From contig JAFYXV010000010.1 of the NCBI GenBank assembly GCA_017557885.1, positions 40,808 to 104,807 on the forward strand: a stretch of DNA of 64,000 nucleotides, given 5' to 3'. The notes below the pieces were generated by a model. It was not told the DNA's origin. It worked only from the letters and a program-made list of their open reading frames with translations, and made no database searches. Below, piece by piece: positions 34,151 to 50,947 of the stretch. Made by a program: the position numbers and the translations under genes. Numbering within the stretch: the stretch's first letter is position 1; every line of letters begins with the position of its first letter. Origin of the DNA: a bacterium (GTDB taxonomy: Bacteria; Auribacterota; UBA3054).

Positions 34151-34534
34151 ATGGCCTCTGAAAAAATCGAAGCCCTTATTAACACCATTAAAGAACTTTC
34201 CGTTCTGGAACTCAACGATCTCGTCAAAACTTTGGAAAAAGAGTTTGGCGTGTCCGCCGCTCCGGTGGCCGTCGCTGGCGCCGTTGCTCCGACTGCTGCC
34301 GCTGCTGCTCCCGCTGAAGAAAAGACTGAATTCGACGTCATTCTGACCGGCGCCGGCTCCAACAAGATCGCCGTCATCAAAGAAGTCCGCGCCATCACCG
34401 GCCTGGGCCTCAAAGAAGCCAAAGACCTCGTCGAAGGCACTCCGAAAGCTCTCAAAGAAGCCGCTCCCAAAGAGGAAGCTGAAGCTATCAAGAAGCAGAT
34501 CGAAGCTGCCGGCGGCACCGTCGAGCTTAAGTAA
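34151..34534 (+). CDS. rplL: 50S ribosomal protein L7/L12
   Basis: The start is the ATG at 34151 (AAAGGAG upstream); an ORF beginning further upstream at 34121 is not preferred. The 127-residue product has an N-terminal dimerisation helix pair ([24 protein letters not shown]), an Ala/Pro hinge (about 38-60), and the C-terminal factor-binding domain [40 protein letters not shown]. It forms the flexible stalk that recruits EF-G, whose gene lies at 44 kb. A 121-base leader from rplJ holds a CCCG-CTTGT-CGGG mini-hairpin just before the ribosome site. Confidence 0.97.
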   Translation: MASEKIEALINTIKELSVLELNDLVKTLEKEFGVSAAPVAVAGAVAPTAAAAAPAEEKTEFDVILTGAGSNKIAVIKEVRAITGLGLKEAKDLVEGTPKALKEAAPKEEAEAIKKQIEAAGGTVELK

Positions 34535-34552
34535 GTTCTCAATTGGCGCAAT

Positions 34553-34615
34553 TTCCGCGATCAGCGGAAGCTTGATGCATAACGTGGCGGGGGAATTTTT
34601 TCCCCCTTCCACGTT
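34553..34615 (+). terminator. rplL-rpoB attenuator hairpins
   Basis: TTCCGC pairs with GCGGAA (34553-34569). Then AACGTGG...GGGGG (34581-34593) pairs with CCCCC...CCACGTT (34602-34615), followed by a T-rich tail. Placed between rplL and rpoB, this looks like a partial terminator that makes more stalk protein than polymerase. Confidence 0.75.
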
Positions 34616-34651
34616 GTGTTTTTCATAAAATCCCAAGGTTTTTCCCACTAC

Positions 34652-38545
<3,894 letters not shown>

Positions 38546-38572
38546 ACCAATCTATCGCAGGATAGCAAAAAT

Positions 38573-42967
<4,395 letters not shown>

Positions 42968-43006
42968 AAAACCAAATCTAAACATAAACAAAAAAAGAGG
43001 AAAATC

Positions 43007-43381
43007 ATGCCTACTATTAACCAGTTAGTACGGAAGAGTCGTCAGCCCAAGCAGCAGCACACCAAAGCCCCCGCTTTGCAGAGCTGCCCTGCCCGCCGCG
43101 GCGTTTGCCTGGTAGTTACCACCCGCACGCCGAAGAAGCCGAACTCCGCCTTACGTAAAGTTGCCCGTGTCCGTTTGTCCAACGGTACGGAAGTAACCGC
43201 CTATATCCCCGGTGAAGGTCACAACTTGCAGGAACACTCCATTGTTCTCGTGAGAGGCGGCCGCGTCAGAGACCTTCCGGGCGTCAGGTACCACCTTATT
43301 CGTGGCGTCCTGGACACCGCCGGTGTGACCAAACGCAAACAGAGTCGTTCCATGTACGGCGCCAAGCGCCCCAAATCCTGA
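43007..43381 (+). CDS. rpsL: 30S ribosomal protein S12
   Basis: A 124-residue S12 with [46 protein letters not shown] (Lys43-type residue in TPKKPN, the streptomycin-sensitive form) and [18 protein letters not shown]12 checks codon-anticodon pairing in the A site. It begins the str group and is 39 bases from rpoC, with AGAGGAAA as ribosome site, so it is probably in the same transcript as rpoBC. Confidence 0.97.
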   Translation: MPTINQLVRKSRQPKQQHTKAPALQSCPARRGVCLVVTTRTPKKPNSALRKVARVRLSNGTEVTAYIPGEGHNLQEHSIVLVRGGRVRDLPGVRYHLIRGVLDTAGVTKRKQSRSMYGAKRPKS

Positions 43382-43430
43382 TCGACAGAACTATTTGCTT
43401 AACAACTCTATTTTTGGACAAACATAATTT

Positions 43431-43904
43431 ATGGCACGCAGACATAACGCAACCCGCAGGGTCATCACCCCCGACCCCAAATTTCAAGACAGGATCGTCG
43501 CGAAATTCATTAACAACCTTATGAAAGACGGCAAGAAGACCCTTGCCCAGCGCATCTTCTATGAAGCGCTGACCAAAGCCTGCCAGATGGTTTCCGGCCC
43601 CTCCGAGCTGGAAGTCTTCAACAAGGCTTTGGAAAACGTTCGTCCCACCGTGGAAGTTCGCTCCCGCCGAGTCGGCGGCGCGACCTACCAGGTCCCGGTG
43701 GAAATACCGCAATACCGTCAGGACGCCCTGGCCATCCGCTGGATCATCGGCGGCGCCAGAGGCCGCAAAGGCACTGAGATGGCTCAGGCCTTAGCCTACG
43801 AACTGTCCGACGCCTTCAAGGGCGAAGGCGGTGCAGTTCGTAAGCGCGACGAAGTGCACCGCATGGCAGAGGCTAACCGCGCGTTCGCTCACTACCGTTG
43901 GTAA
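43431..43904 (+). CDS. rpsG: 30S ribosomal protein S7
   Basis: A 157-residue S7 with [62 protein letters not shown] (the 16S rRNA-binding strand) and the C-terminal [23 protein letters not shown]7 starts assembly of the 30S head and can repress its own mRNA in E. coli. A strong hairpin terminator follows, unlike the usual rpsG-fusA read-through arrangement. Confidence 0.97.
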   Translation: MARRHNATRRVITPDPKFQDRIVAKFINNLMKDGKKTLAQRIFYEALTKACQMVSGPSELEVFNKALENVRPTVEVRSRRVGGATYQVPVEIPQYRQDALAIRWIIGGARGRKGTEMAQALAYELSDAFKGEGGAVRKRDEVHRMAEANRAFAHYRW

Positions 43905-43920
43905 GTGCACTTACGCATAT

Positions 43921-43961
43921 AAAAATGGCCTGCCGCGGTACCGCGGCGGGCCATTCTTTTT
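43921..43961 (+). terminator. Intrinsic terminator between rpsG and fusA
   Basis: A near-perfect 15-16 bp inverted repeat (43924-43939 against 43940-43955, one mismatch, centred on GGTACC) is followed by TTTTT at 57-61. It cuts the str operon in two. Confidence 0.9.
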
Positions 43962-43983
43962 AAATGAAACGCAAGATAAAACT

Positions 43984-46053
43984 ATGGCAAGAGACATAGC
44001 ACTAGAAAATGTTAGGAACATCGGCATCATGGCTCACATCGACGCCGGCAAGACCACCACTACGGAACGCATCCTTTACTTCTCCGGCGTGACCCACAAG
44101 CTGGGCGAAGTGCATGAAGGCACCGCCAAAACGGACTATATGCCTCAAGAGCAGGAACGCGGCATCACCATCACTTCCGCCGCTATCACCTGTTATTGGA
44201 AGGAGCATCGCATCAACATCATCGACACTCCGGGACACGTGGACTTCACCATCGAGGTGGAGCGCTCCCTGCGCGTCCTGGACGGCGCGGTGGCGGTCTT
44301 CTGCTCCGTGGGCGGCGTGCAGCCGCAAAGCGAGACCGTCTGGCGCCAGGCCCAGAAATACAGCGTGCCCATCATCGCCTTCGTCAACAAAATGGATCGC
44401 GTGGGCGCTGATTTCTTTGGCACCATTGAGCAGATGAAGACGCAATTGCACACCAACGCGGTGGCCATCCAGTACCCCATCGGCAAAGAGAGCAATTTCC
44501 GCGGCGCCGTCGACCTCATCAAGATGAAAGCTTGCGTTTGGCAGGAAAAATTAAAGGACAACATGTACACCGTGGAGGAGATCCCTCCCGAACTCATGGA
44601 CGAGTGCAAGAAAAAACGCCAGATCTTGTTGGAAGCCGTGGCGGAATGTGACGATTTGCTTTTGGAAAAATACCTGAGCGGCGAAGAACTTCAAGAAGAA
44701 GAAATCGTAGCGGCTTTGAGAAAAGGAGTCATTTCAAACAAGATCGTTCCTGTGATGTGCGGCTCTTCCTTTAAGAACAAAGGCGTTCGCTTGCTGCTGG
44801 ACGCCATCGTGGCCTATCTGCCCTCGCCTCTGGAAGCCAAACCCATTGTCGGTATCAACAAGAAAGGCGAAGAAGAAGAACGCAAGCCGGAAGACGGCGC
44901 GCCTTTCTCTGCGTTAGCCTTTAAGATAATAACCGATCAGCATTGCGGCAAATTGACTTTCTTCCGCGTTTATTCCGGCAGTCTGAAGGCCGGCCAGACG
45001 GTCTTCAACGCAAATACTAAGAAAAGGGAAAGAATTGGCCGCATTTTGCAGATGCAGGCCGCGGACAGGATAGACCTGAGCGAAGTGCATGCCGGTGAGA
45101 TTGTCGCGGCGGTGGGCCTTAAAAACGTCAGGACTGGCGAGACCATCTGCGACGAAGGACACCCAATTGTCATGGAATCTTTGAATATTCCGGATCCTGT
45201 CATTTCCCTGGCCATCGAGCCAAAATCCAAGGCGGACCGCGACAAACTTTCGGAATCCCTTGCCAAACTTTCCGAAGAGGATCCCACCTTCCGTGTTTCC
45301 ACCAACCAAGACACCGGCCAGACCATCATTTCCGGCATGGGCGAACTGCACCTTGACATTATCAAGGACCGCCTTATCAGGGAATTCAATGTGGATGCTA
45401 TGGTGGGACGCCCCCAGGTCGCCTACAGGGAAGCCATCACGGCTTCCCACGAAGAACATTCACGCTTTGTGAGGCAAAGCGGCGGCAAGGGCCAGTACGG
45501 CGACGTGCACATCAGGTTCGAGCCGCTGGAGCCGGGCTCCGGCTTCCAGTTCGTGGACGACATCAAGGGCGGCGTCATTCCCGGGGAATTCATACCCGCG
45601 GTGGAAAAAGGCCTTAGGGAAGCCATGATGAGCGGCGTCCTTCTGGGATATCCCTGCACGGACTTCAAGGCCACGCTTTTCGACGGTTCCTTCCATGAAG
45701 TGGACTCTTCGGAAATGGCCTTCAAGATGGCGGCCATCTTCGCCTTCAGGGACGGCATCCCCAAATGCAAGCCGATCTTGATGGAGCCCGTGATGCGCGT
45801 GGAGGTGACGACTCCCGACAACTATCTCGGCGAAGTCATCGGCGACCTTAACAGCCGCCGCGGCAAAGTCAGGGAGATCGTGCCCAGGCAGCATCTGCAG
45901 CTGGTCAGGGCCCAGGTGCCCCTGGCGGAGATGTTCGGCTACGCCACGGCGGTCAGGACTATAACCAGCGGCAGAGCCAGCTACTCCATGGAGCCCGACC
46001 ATTTCGAGCCTGTCCCCAAGGCCGTCCAGGAGAAGCTGCTGGCCGGCAAATAA
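43984..46053 (+). CDS. fusA: Elongation factor G
   Basis: A 689-residue EF-G. The start is the ATG at 43984 ([20 protein letters not shown]); the upstream reading frame runs through the terminator. G1 is [19 protein letters not shown] (about 16-34), G3 [24 protein letters not shown]4 VNKMD. Domains II-V follow with [10 protein letters not shown] (about 450) and the C-terminal [29 protein letters not shown] drives translocation and, with RRF, ribosome recycling. It lies 22 bases after a terminator, so it may have its own promoter or depend on read-through. No tuf follows. Confidence 0.97.
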   Translation: MARDIALENVRNIGIMAHIDAGKTTTTERILYFSGVTHKLGEVHEGTAKTDYMPQEQERGITITSAAITCYWKEHRINIIDTPGHVDFTIEVERSLRVLDGAVAVFCSVGGVQPQSETVWRQAQKYSVPIIAFVNKMDRVGADFFGTIEQMKTQLHTNAVAIQYPIGKESNFRGAVDLIKMKACVWQEKLKDNMYTVEEIPPELMDECKKKRQILLEAVAECDDLLLEKYLSGEELQEEEIVAALRKGVISNKIVPVMCGSSFKNKGVRLLLDAIVAYLPSPLEAKPIVGINKKGEEEERKPEDGAPFSALAFKIITDQHCGKLTFFRVYSGSLKAGQTVFNANTKKRERIGRILQMQAADRIDLSEVHAGEIVAAVGLKNVRTGETICDEGHPIVMESLNIPDPVISLAIEPKSKADRDKLSESLAKLSEEDPTFRVSTNQDTGQTIISGMGELHLDIIKDRLIREFNVDAMVGRPQVAYREAITASHEEHSRFVRQSGGKGQYGDVHIRFEPLEPGSGFQFVDDIKGGVIPGEFIPAVEKGLREAMMSGVLLGYPCTDFKATLFDGSFHEVDSSEMAFKMAAIFAFRDGIPKCKPILMEPVMRVEVTTPDNYLGEVIGDLNSRRGKVREIVPRQHLQLVRAQVPLAEMFGYATAVRTITSGRASYSMEPDHFEPVPKAVQEKLLAGK

Positions 46054-46061
46054 AGTCCGGT

Positions 46062-46090
46062 TTGCTTTTTCCGTTTGATTTGTCTATAAT
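46062..46090 (+). promoter_or_regulatory. Promoter of the GspG-like pseudopilin gene
   Basis: TTGCTT (46062-46067) and TATAAT (46085-46090) are separated by 17 bases. A start near 46097 gives a 50-base leader ending in AAGGAG before the ATG at 46147. Confidence 0.7.
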
Positions 46091-46146
46091 ATCTTAAAAG
46101 TAGTTTATTCACTGTTTTCAAAACAAGCAAAAGGTAAGGAGAAACC

Positions 46147-46761
46147 ATGAAACGTGTCAACACGAAAGGCTTTACCTTGATTGAACTGCTGGTCGTGATT
46201 TCAGTTATCGGCATTTTGGCCAGTATCGGTATCGGCGCCCAGGGTCCTGTCAAAGAAGAAGTCGGTAAATTGCAGCGTCGTACCATGCTGCGCGACCTTT
46301 ACGTGCATCTGCAGACGTATCAGCAAGACTTCGGTTCTTTCCCCAGTGTCCAGCCCAACGCCACCCGTTATGAACAGGGCGGCGGCGTGCGCGACCTGTA
46401 TCCCTTGGCCTACACCGGCCGCATGGGCGAGAAAGAATTGAACGAAATCATGCACCCGCCGGGAGGTCAGTTCGATAAGTTCTCTAAGGAACCCCGCGCC
46501 GAAGAGTTCGACAAGAACCACATCGGCTGGTCCTACAATTCCTGCGCTCGTATCGACAGCGAAGAGCCCCTGATGGCCGACCAGGGCGTCAGCAGCGGAT
46601 CTCTGCGTCTCCAGAGCCAGGACCGCGGCATCAAACCCCTTTCCACCAAAGGCGTCATGGTCCTTCTGGCCAACGGCCGCGTGGAATACGTCTCGGCGAA
46701 CCCCCGCAACGGAAAACTCCTGAGCGACATCGTCAAAGACTGGGGCGTCCTGAAAGACTAA
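46147..46761 (+). CDS. GspG-like type II secretion pseudopilin
   Basis: A 204-residue protein with a textbook type IV prepilin signal: a basic leader KRVNTKG, then FTLIELLVVISVIGILASIGI, with Gly8 cleaved and Glu at +5 (Glu13). The mature part resembles major pseudopilin GspG only in the N-terminal helix and the RDLYVHLQTYQQDFGSFPS block. The C-terminus contains an ANGRVEYVSANP strand. Type II secretion pseudopilins polymerise in the periplasm. It has its own promoter and a strong terminator downstream, so it is a monocistronic unit. No gspD, gspE or gspF is nearby. A relative without a prepilin signal lies immediately downstream. Confidence 0.85.
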   Translation: MKRVNTKGFTLIELLVVISVIGILASIGIGAQGPVKEEVGKLQRRTMLRDLYVHLQTYQQDFGSFPSVQPNATRYEQGGGVRDLYPLAYTGRMGEKELNEIMHPPGGQFDKFSKEPRAEEFDKNHIGWSYNSCARIDSEEPLMADQGVSSGSLRLQSQDRGIKPLSTKGVMVLLANGRVEYVSANPRNGKLLSDIVKDWGVLKD

Positions 46762-46776
46762 GTCTTCTTTTCCCAG

Positions 46777-46813
46777 AAAGACCGGAAGAAGTTTTTCTTC
46801 CGGTCTTTTTTTT
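46777..46813 (+). terminator. Strong terminator after the GspG-like gene
   Basis: AAAGACCGGAAGAA pairs with TTCTTCCGGTCTTT around GTTT, followed by a run of T. The stem is 14 bp and perfect. Confidence 0.93.
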
Positions 46814-46824
46814 CCTCAAAAATT

Positions 46825-47307
46825 ATGTCCGACGCAAAAAAAAGATTTCCCTACGAACATGTCATCACGATCTTATTGGGGATCGCGCTGTTTTATTTCG
46901 GCTGGCAGCTGAAGGGATTGGTTGCCGAAAAAAGCGCCTCCGCGGAGAAGGCCGTGAGATTGAGGAACCTTTACGTCCATCTGAAAACGTATTGCAACGA
47001 ATACGGCTCGTATCCCAGCAGGGAAGGGAAGGAGCGATATTCCAAAACAAGTTCCGCCTCCGATCTGACCTTGCTTTGCGACCTGGGCTTCGCCGGGCTC
47101 GAGGAAGTCGACACCAACCTCTGGTCCTACAACGCCAACGCACTGCCGGACAGCACGGATCCTCTGGTTTCGGAAAAAGGCGTGAAAGACGGGAAAGCCG
47201 AAAAAGCGGTTCTGCTTTTGCGCGCCAACGGCGAGATATGGAAAGCGGAGCCCAGCAAAGGCCTTTTGCCTCGGGAGCGCTGCGAGTGGGGGAAACTCGG
47301 CGACTGA
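46825..47307 (+). CDS. Pseudopilin-related protein lacking the prepilin signal
   Basis: A 160-residue protein starting 11 bases after the previous gene's terminator. Its N-terminus (MSDAKKRFPYEHVITILLGIALFYFGWQL) is a plain membrane anchor without the Gly-Phe cleavage site and +5 Glu of prepilins. Residues about 46-60 (RLRNLYVHLKTYCNEYGSYPS) match the pseudopilin next door (RDLYVHLQTYQQDFGSFPS), and both have an ANGE/ANGR strand near the end. So it appears to be a duplicated pseudopilin that has exchanged its processing signal for a fixed anchor. Its role is unknown; a scaffold or inhibitor of pseudopilus assembly is a guess. No clear ribosome site is seen. Confidence 0.72.
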   Translation: MSDAKKRFPYEHVITILLGIALFYFGWQLKGLVAEKSASAEKAVRLRNLYVHLKTYCNEYGSYPSREGKERYSKTSSASDLTLLCDLGFAGLEEVDTNLWSYNANALPDSTDPLVSEKGVKDGKAEKAVLLLRANGEIWKAEPSKGLLPRERCEWGKLGD

Positions 47308-47312
47308 GGATA

Positions 47313-47321
47313 TGCTAAAAT
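47313..47321 (+). promoter_or_regulatory. Extended -10 promoter directly before the 282-residue gene
   Basis: TGCTAAAAT ends 6 bases before the ATG at 47328. Transcription would begin at or within 1-2 bases of the start codon, predicting a leaderless mRNA. Confidence 0.6.
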
Positions 47322-47327
47322 AACCTT

Positions 47328-48176
47328 ATGAGATATATCCTTATATTGTCGTTTATTTGCGCGCTGTTCTCCCTTGCCGCCCAGGGCAGGGACGAATACA
47401 TTCCCCGGCGCGCCTTGAAAGGCCTTTCCATAAACGACGACAAATTCAGCCAGCTGCCCGTCGTCAGCCTGCCCAAGGACGGATATATCGTCAACGATTT
47501 CCAGACGCTGCCGAAGCGGAACGCGACCAACGGCTTTTACCAGATCTGGGACGAAGTGCACCTGGACGAGGGCGACGGCTTGATAAAACTTTTGAGCGCC
47601 ACCGCGGATTCCAATATGATCTGGGAAGTGACGGTCAACGATTTCAAAGGCACCCAGCGCGCCCCCAGGCTTCTGGATTTCCCGGACGGGACGCTTCTGG
47701 CGGTCTGGGAGAGCGACAGCGCCGGCACCAACAATTTCAACCTTTGGTGCATGCGTTTCAAAGAGAACGGGGAGGCGTTGTGGAGCGTGCCTGGCGCTCT
47801 GTCCTGCGCTCCCAAGAATCAGCAGAAGGTGAATCTGGCCCGCCTTTCCAACGGCGGGATCGCCGCCGCCTGGGAAGACTACCGCAACGGGGATTCCGAC
47901 ATTTACTACCAGGAGATCATGCCCGACGGCAGCCCGGTCTTCACCCCCGACGGAGTGGCCGTGGAAAAGGTGGAAGGCGCCCAACTGGACCCCTGTTTCA
48001 TTTTGGACGAAAAGGGCCTGGCGCAGAAATTATGCTGGCAGGACCACAAGGATCTCAACTATTCCATCTGCACCGTGACGGTTGACTTGGACGACATGGC
48101 TGTCCCCGAGGGCGGAACGGTTCTTGCGCTGATTTGCGGCGCGCTGCTGTTTTTCTTCCGCCGCGCTAAAGCCTGA
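47328..48176 (+). CDS. Secreted protein with a PEP-CTERM-like tail
   Basis: A 282-residue protein with a signal peptide (about 1-20) and a repeated beta-propeller-like region (FPDGTLLAVWESDSAG, LSNGGIAAAWEDYRNGDSDIYYQEI). Short blades of this kind, each with a GG-x-x-A-A-W strand, occur in BNR/Asp-box and NHL-like domains. The end reads VPEGGTVLALICGALLFFFRRAKA: the PEP-CTERM layout with Gly in place of the second Pro. It may be a degenerate sorting signal or a variant recognised by another exosortase. Its promoter predicts a leaderless transcript. It is convergent with the AsmA-like gene, and only 4 bases separate the ends. Confidence 0.72.
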   Translation: MRYILILSFICALFSLAAQGRDEYIPRRALKGLSINDDKFSQLPVVSLPKDGYIVNDFQTLPKRNATNGFYQIWDEVHLDEGDGLIKLLSATADSNMIWEVTVNDFKGTQRAPRLLDFPDGTLLAVWESDSAGTNNFNLWCMRFKENGEALWSVPGALSCAPKNQQKVNLARLSNGGIAAAWEDYRNGDSDIYYQEIMPDGSPVFTPDGVAVEKVEGAQLDPCFILDEKGLAQKLCWQDHKDLNYSICTVTVDLDDMAVPEGGTVLALICGALLFFFRRAKA

Positions 48177-48180
48177 CGCT

Positions 48181-49257
48181 TTAAAATTTCAAGTCCAGCA
48201 TCATTTCGAAGCGGCCGCTCTGGACTTTGGTCTTCTGATTTTCCCAAGCCTCCTCCAAATGGAAGTAAGGCTCCTTGTTGTCCACGTTGACCTCCAGGTC
48301 GAGGTTGGCGTCCTCCAAGGACAAGGCGGGGATGGCGGCTTTTATTTTTTTACCGGAGGCGACGCTTGGCCCCTGGGTGGTGTTGACGGTCAGATTCCTG
48401 AGAGATATTTTTACGCTTCCCGGCAGCAGGTCCTTTTCATTGAAATGCAGCTGCCCGCTGGCGCTGAAAAGCCCGCCCTGGCACTGCCAATTGCCTATTT
48501 CTTCAGGCAGCAGGTCGGGCAGAACTTCCGCGGGAAAATCCGTGAGGGAGAAATTCAGCGTCCTTGTTTTGGCGCCTTCCTCGCCGAGGGAGGAACTCAT
48601 CTCGCCTCTGAAACTCGTCTTGGGATAGCCCCGGAGCCTGGCGCTCCAGAAAGCCTCGGGAGAATTGGCTTTTTCCGGCGGCACGGCCAGGTCTTTTCCC
48701 TGGAGCTCCTCTATTTCCCAGACAAGCGGCTTTTCCTTTCCCTGGAAAACAACAAAGCCCCCCTGCAGTTTTAAAAGGGAGATAAAGAGCGGCTCTTTGG
48801 TCTTCTGGTCTTTGGACAAAAGCCAGGGGATCTTCCCGGCGTCCACTTTTTCGGCGGAATAATTAAGAAGCGCTCCGCCCTGGGTGAAGGGGAGCCTGGC
48901 CTTGCCGCCGAAAAGCGCCGCGAAAAGGTCGCAGGGGATGGTTATGACGGCGTTGGTGGCGAAAAGATAAACGCTCCGGCGGCCCTTCAGAAGCTCCTCT
49001 TCGTCCAGGGTAAGCTCGACTCTTGCGACCTTCGCGGTGAAGCCGGTCTCGGGATCCGAGAGGGAGAGCCCCTGGAATTCAGCCCGCCCGTTGCTTAAGG
49101 ACAACTGCAGCTCCTCTATTTCCGCCGGCAGGCCTTTTCTGCGGGACAGCTCCATAAGATTATTGCGGACGGTCTTGTTGTCCAGGATGCCGACCGCCAG
49201 GATGATCCCCAAAACAAGGAGGGGGATCAGGAAGAGAAGGGCTTTCAGAACGCGCAT
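48181..49257 (-). CDS. AsmA-like membrane-anchored protein
   Basis: A 358-residue protein with one N-terminal helix (about 4-23) and a long beta-rich periplasmic part. Features resembling AsmA/DUF748-type proteins are the GRAEFQGLSLSDPETGFTAKVARVELTL segment (about 52-79) and similar GxxxLxxLxL strands later. AsmA-like proteins are thought to bridge the envelope and move lipids. It is the last gene of the fab operon, 39 bases after fabF, which fits a lipid-related role. The similarity is general rather than to one defined family, so the call is tentative. Confidence 0.65.
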   Translation of the reverse strand: MRVLKALLFLIPLLVLGIILAVGILDNKTVRNNLMELSRRKGLPAEIEELQLSLSNGRAEFQGLSLSDPETGFTAKVARVELTLDEEELLKGRRSVYLFATNAVITIPCDLFAALFGGKARLPFTQGGALLNYSAEKVDAGKIPWLLSKDQKTKEPLFISLLKLQGGFVVFQGKEKPLVWEIEELQGKDLAVPPEKANSPEAFWSARLRGYPKTSFRGEMSSSLGEEGAKTRTLNFSLTDFPAEVLPDLLPEEIGNWQCQGGLFSASGQLHFNEKDLLPGSVKISLRNLTVNTTQGPSVASGKKIKAAIPALSLEDANLDLEVNVDNKEPYFHLEEAWENQKTKVQSGRFEMMLDLKF

Positions 49258-49296
49258 AAGGCCTTTTTAAGGGCTTTTCGTGTTAAGCGGGGGAAC

Positions 49297-50550
49297 TTAT
49301 TCGGGCAGGGGATACTTGGCCGCCAAAACGGAGGCGTTGTGGCCTCCGAAGCCGAAGGAGTTGGAGAGCGCGTAATCCACGTTGGCCTTCCTGGCCACAT
49401 TGGGCACGCAGTCCACCATACACTCCGGATCCGGCTCCTCCTGGTTGATGGTGGGCGGGACCAGGGAGTTCTGCATGGTGAGCAGCGTGGCGATAAGCTC
49501 GATGGCGCCGGCGGCGCCCAGGGTATGGCCGGTCATGGATTTCGTGGAGCAGAGCATGACCTTCGTGTCTTCCCCGAAGAGGCGCTTCACCGCCATCACT
49601 TCGGAGATGTCCCCCAGATGGGTGGAGGTCCCGTGGGCGTTGATGTAGTCGATCTGCTCTTTCTTGACGCCGCCCTGCTCCAGGGCTTTCACCATGGCGA
49701 TCTCCGCGCCCCTGCCTTCCGGATGAGGCGCGACCATGTGGTGGGCGTCCGCGGACATGCCCACGGCTTTGATTTCGCCGTAGATCTTGGCGCCGCGTTT
49801 CAGGGCGTGCTCGAGCTCCTCCAGAATGACCACGCCGGAGCCTTCGGCGATGACGAAGCCGCAGCGCTTCTTGTCGAAGGGGCGGCTGCCTTTTTCCGGC
49901 TCGTCGTTGAAGCCGGTGCAGAGGGCTTTCATGGAGCAGAAGCCCGCCAGGCCCATGGGGACGATGCCGGCTTCCGCGCCGCCGGTGATCATGACGTCGG
50001 CGTCGCCGAACTTAATGGCCCGGAAAGCGCTTCCGATGGCGTGGCTGGCGGTGGCGCAGGCCGAGGAGACGCTGTAGTTGGGCCCCTGGGCGTTGTAGCG
50101 TATGGAAACGATACCTGAGGAGATATCGCTGATGAGCATTGGAATAAAGAAGGGAGAGACCCGGTTGGCGCCTTTTTCCAAAAGCGTGCGGTACTGTTCC
50201 TCGAAGGTCTTCATGCCGCCGATGCCGGAGCCTATGATGACGCCCACCTTGGAGGGGTCTTCATTTTCAGGATCCAAACCGCTGTCGGTCACGGCCTGCA
50301 CGGCCGCGGATACGGCGAACTGGGTGAAACGGTCCATGCGGCGGGCTTCCTTGGCGTCGATGTAGGGGCTGGGATCGAAATCCAGCACCTGCCCCGCGAT
50401 CTTCGAGGGGTACGGTTCCGGATCGATGATGGAAAGTTTGGTGATGCCGCTTTTGCCAGCGGACAAATTATCCCAAAAAGTCTTTACATCCGTTCCCACC
50501 GGGGAAATAACGCCCATGCCTGTGACAACTACGCGCCGCTTAAGATCCAT
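49297..50550 (-). CDS. fabF: 3-oxoacyl-[acyl-carrier-protein] synthase II
   Basis: A 417-residue beta-ketoacyl-ACP synthase of the FabF type. It shows RRVVVTGMGVISPVG, the catalytic Cys in SVSSACATASHAIG (about 164), and the two active-site His in NAHGTSTHLGD (about 304) and KSMTGHTLGAAGA (about 341), plus GFGGHNAS at the end. It condenses malonyl-ACP with acyl-ACP. It lies downstream of acpP but is separated from it by two terminator hairpins, so its expression depends on read-through or on its own promoter. AAGGAGAG precedes the start. Confidence 0.97.
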   Translation of the reverse strand: MDLKRRVVVTGMGVISPVGTDVKTFWDNLSAGKSGITKLSIIDPEPYPSKIAGQVLDFDPSPYIDAKEARRMDRFTQFAVSAAVQAVTDSGLDPENEDPSKVGVIIGSGIGGMKTFEEQYRTLLEKGANRVSPFFIPMLISDISSGIVSIRYNAQGPNYSVSSACATASHAIGSAFRAIKFGDADVMITGGAEAGIVPMGLAGFCSMKALCTGFNDEPEKGSRPFDKKRCGFVIAEGSGVVILEELEHALKRGAKIYGEIKAVGMSADAHHMVAPHPEGRGAEIAMVKALEQGGVKKEQIDYINAHGTSTHLGDISEVMAVKRLFGEDTKVMLCSTKSMTGHTLGAAGAIELIATLLTMQNSLVPPTINQEEPDPECMVDCVPNVARKANVDYALSNSFGFGGHNASVLAAKYPLPE

Positions 50551-50569
50551 TTGCTCTCCTTAAAAATTC

Positions 50570-50596
50570 AAAAAAAGACAAGCTTTATGGCTTGTC
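50570..50596 (-). terminator. Second terminator between acpP and fabF
   Basis: GACAAGC pairs with GCTTGTC around a 6-base loop, followed on the minus strand by seven T. It is 7 bp and lies 20 bases before the fabF start. Confidence 0.8.
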
Positions 50597-50598
50597 AG

Positions 50599-50628
50599 AA
50601 AAAAAGGGGAGCCTGCAGGAGGCTCCCC
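50599..50628 (-). terminator. First terminator after acpP
   Basis: On the minus strand GGGGAGCC pairs with GGCTCCCC around a 7-base loop, followed by seven T. It lies 10 bases after the acpP stop. Confidence 0.9.
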
Positions 50629-50637
50629 GGAATGCTT

Positions 50638-50901
50638 TTAGGCATTTTCGCCGCTGGCGGCTTTTTCAGCTAACTTCGCGTCAATGAACCTGACAGCGTC
50701 GCCGACAGTTTTAATCTTTTCGGCTTCTTCGTCGGGGACGGGAGCTTCGAATTCTTCTTCGAGAGCCATGACGACCTCAACGAGGTCCAGGCTGTCAGCG
50801 CCCAGATCATCCGTGAAATTGGCGTCTTCCGTGACTTCCTCGGGTTTGACGCCGAGCTGCTTCACGATGATGTCCTTGACTTTTTCAAAAGTTGTAGCCA
50901 T
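50638..50901 (-). CDS. acpP: Acyl carrier protein
   Basis: An 87-residue ACP with [21 protein letters not shown] and the phosphopantetheine site [18 protein letters not shown], where Ser of DSL (about 41) receives the prosthetic group from AcpS (gene at 24967). Acidic throughout. The Ala-rich tail ([10 protein letters not shown]) is slightly longer than usual. AAAGGAG precedes the start. Two tandem terminators follow, which would yield abundant short acpP transcripts separate from fabF. Confidence 0.97.
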   Translation of the reverse strand: MATTFEKVKDIIVKQLGVKPEEVTEDANFTDDLGADSLDLVEVVMALEEEFEAPVPDEEAEKIKTVGDAVRFIDAKLAEKAASGENA

Positions 50902-50947
50902 GTTTTTCTCCTTTTTAGGTATGATAAAACTATTTGAATTTAAAAAT

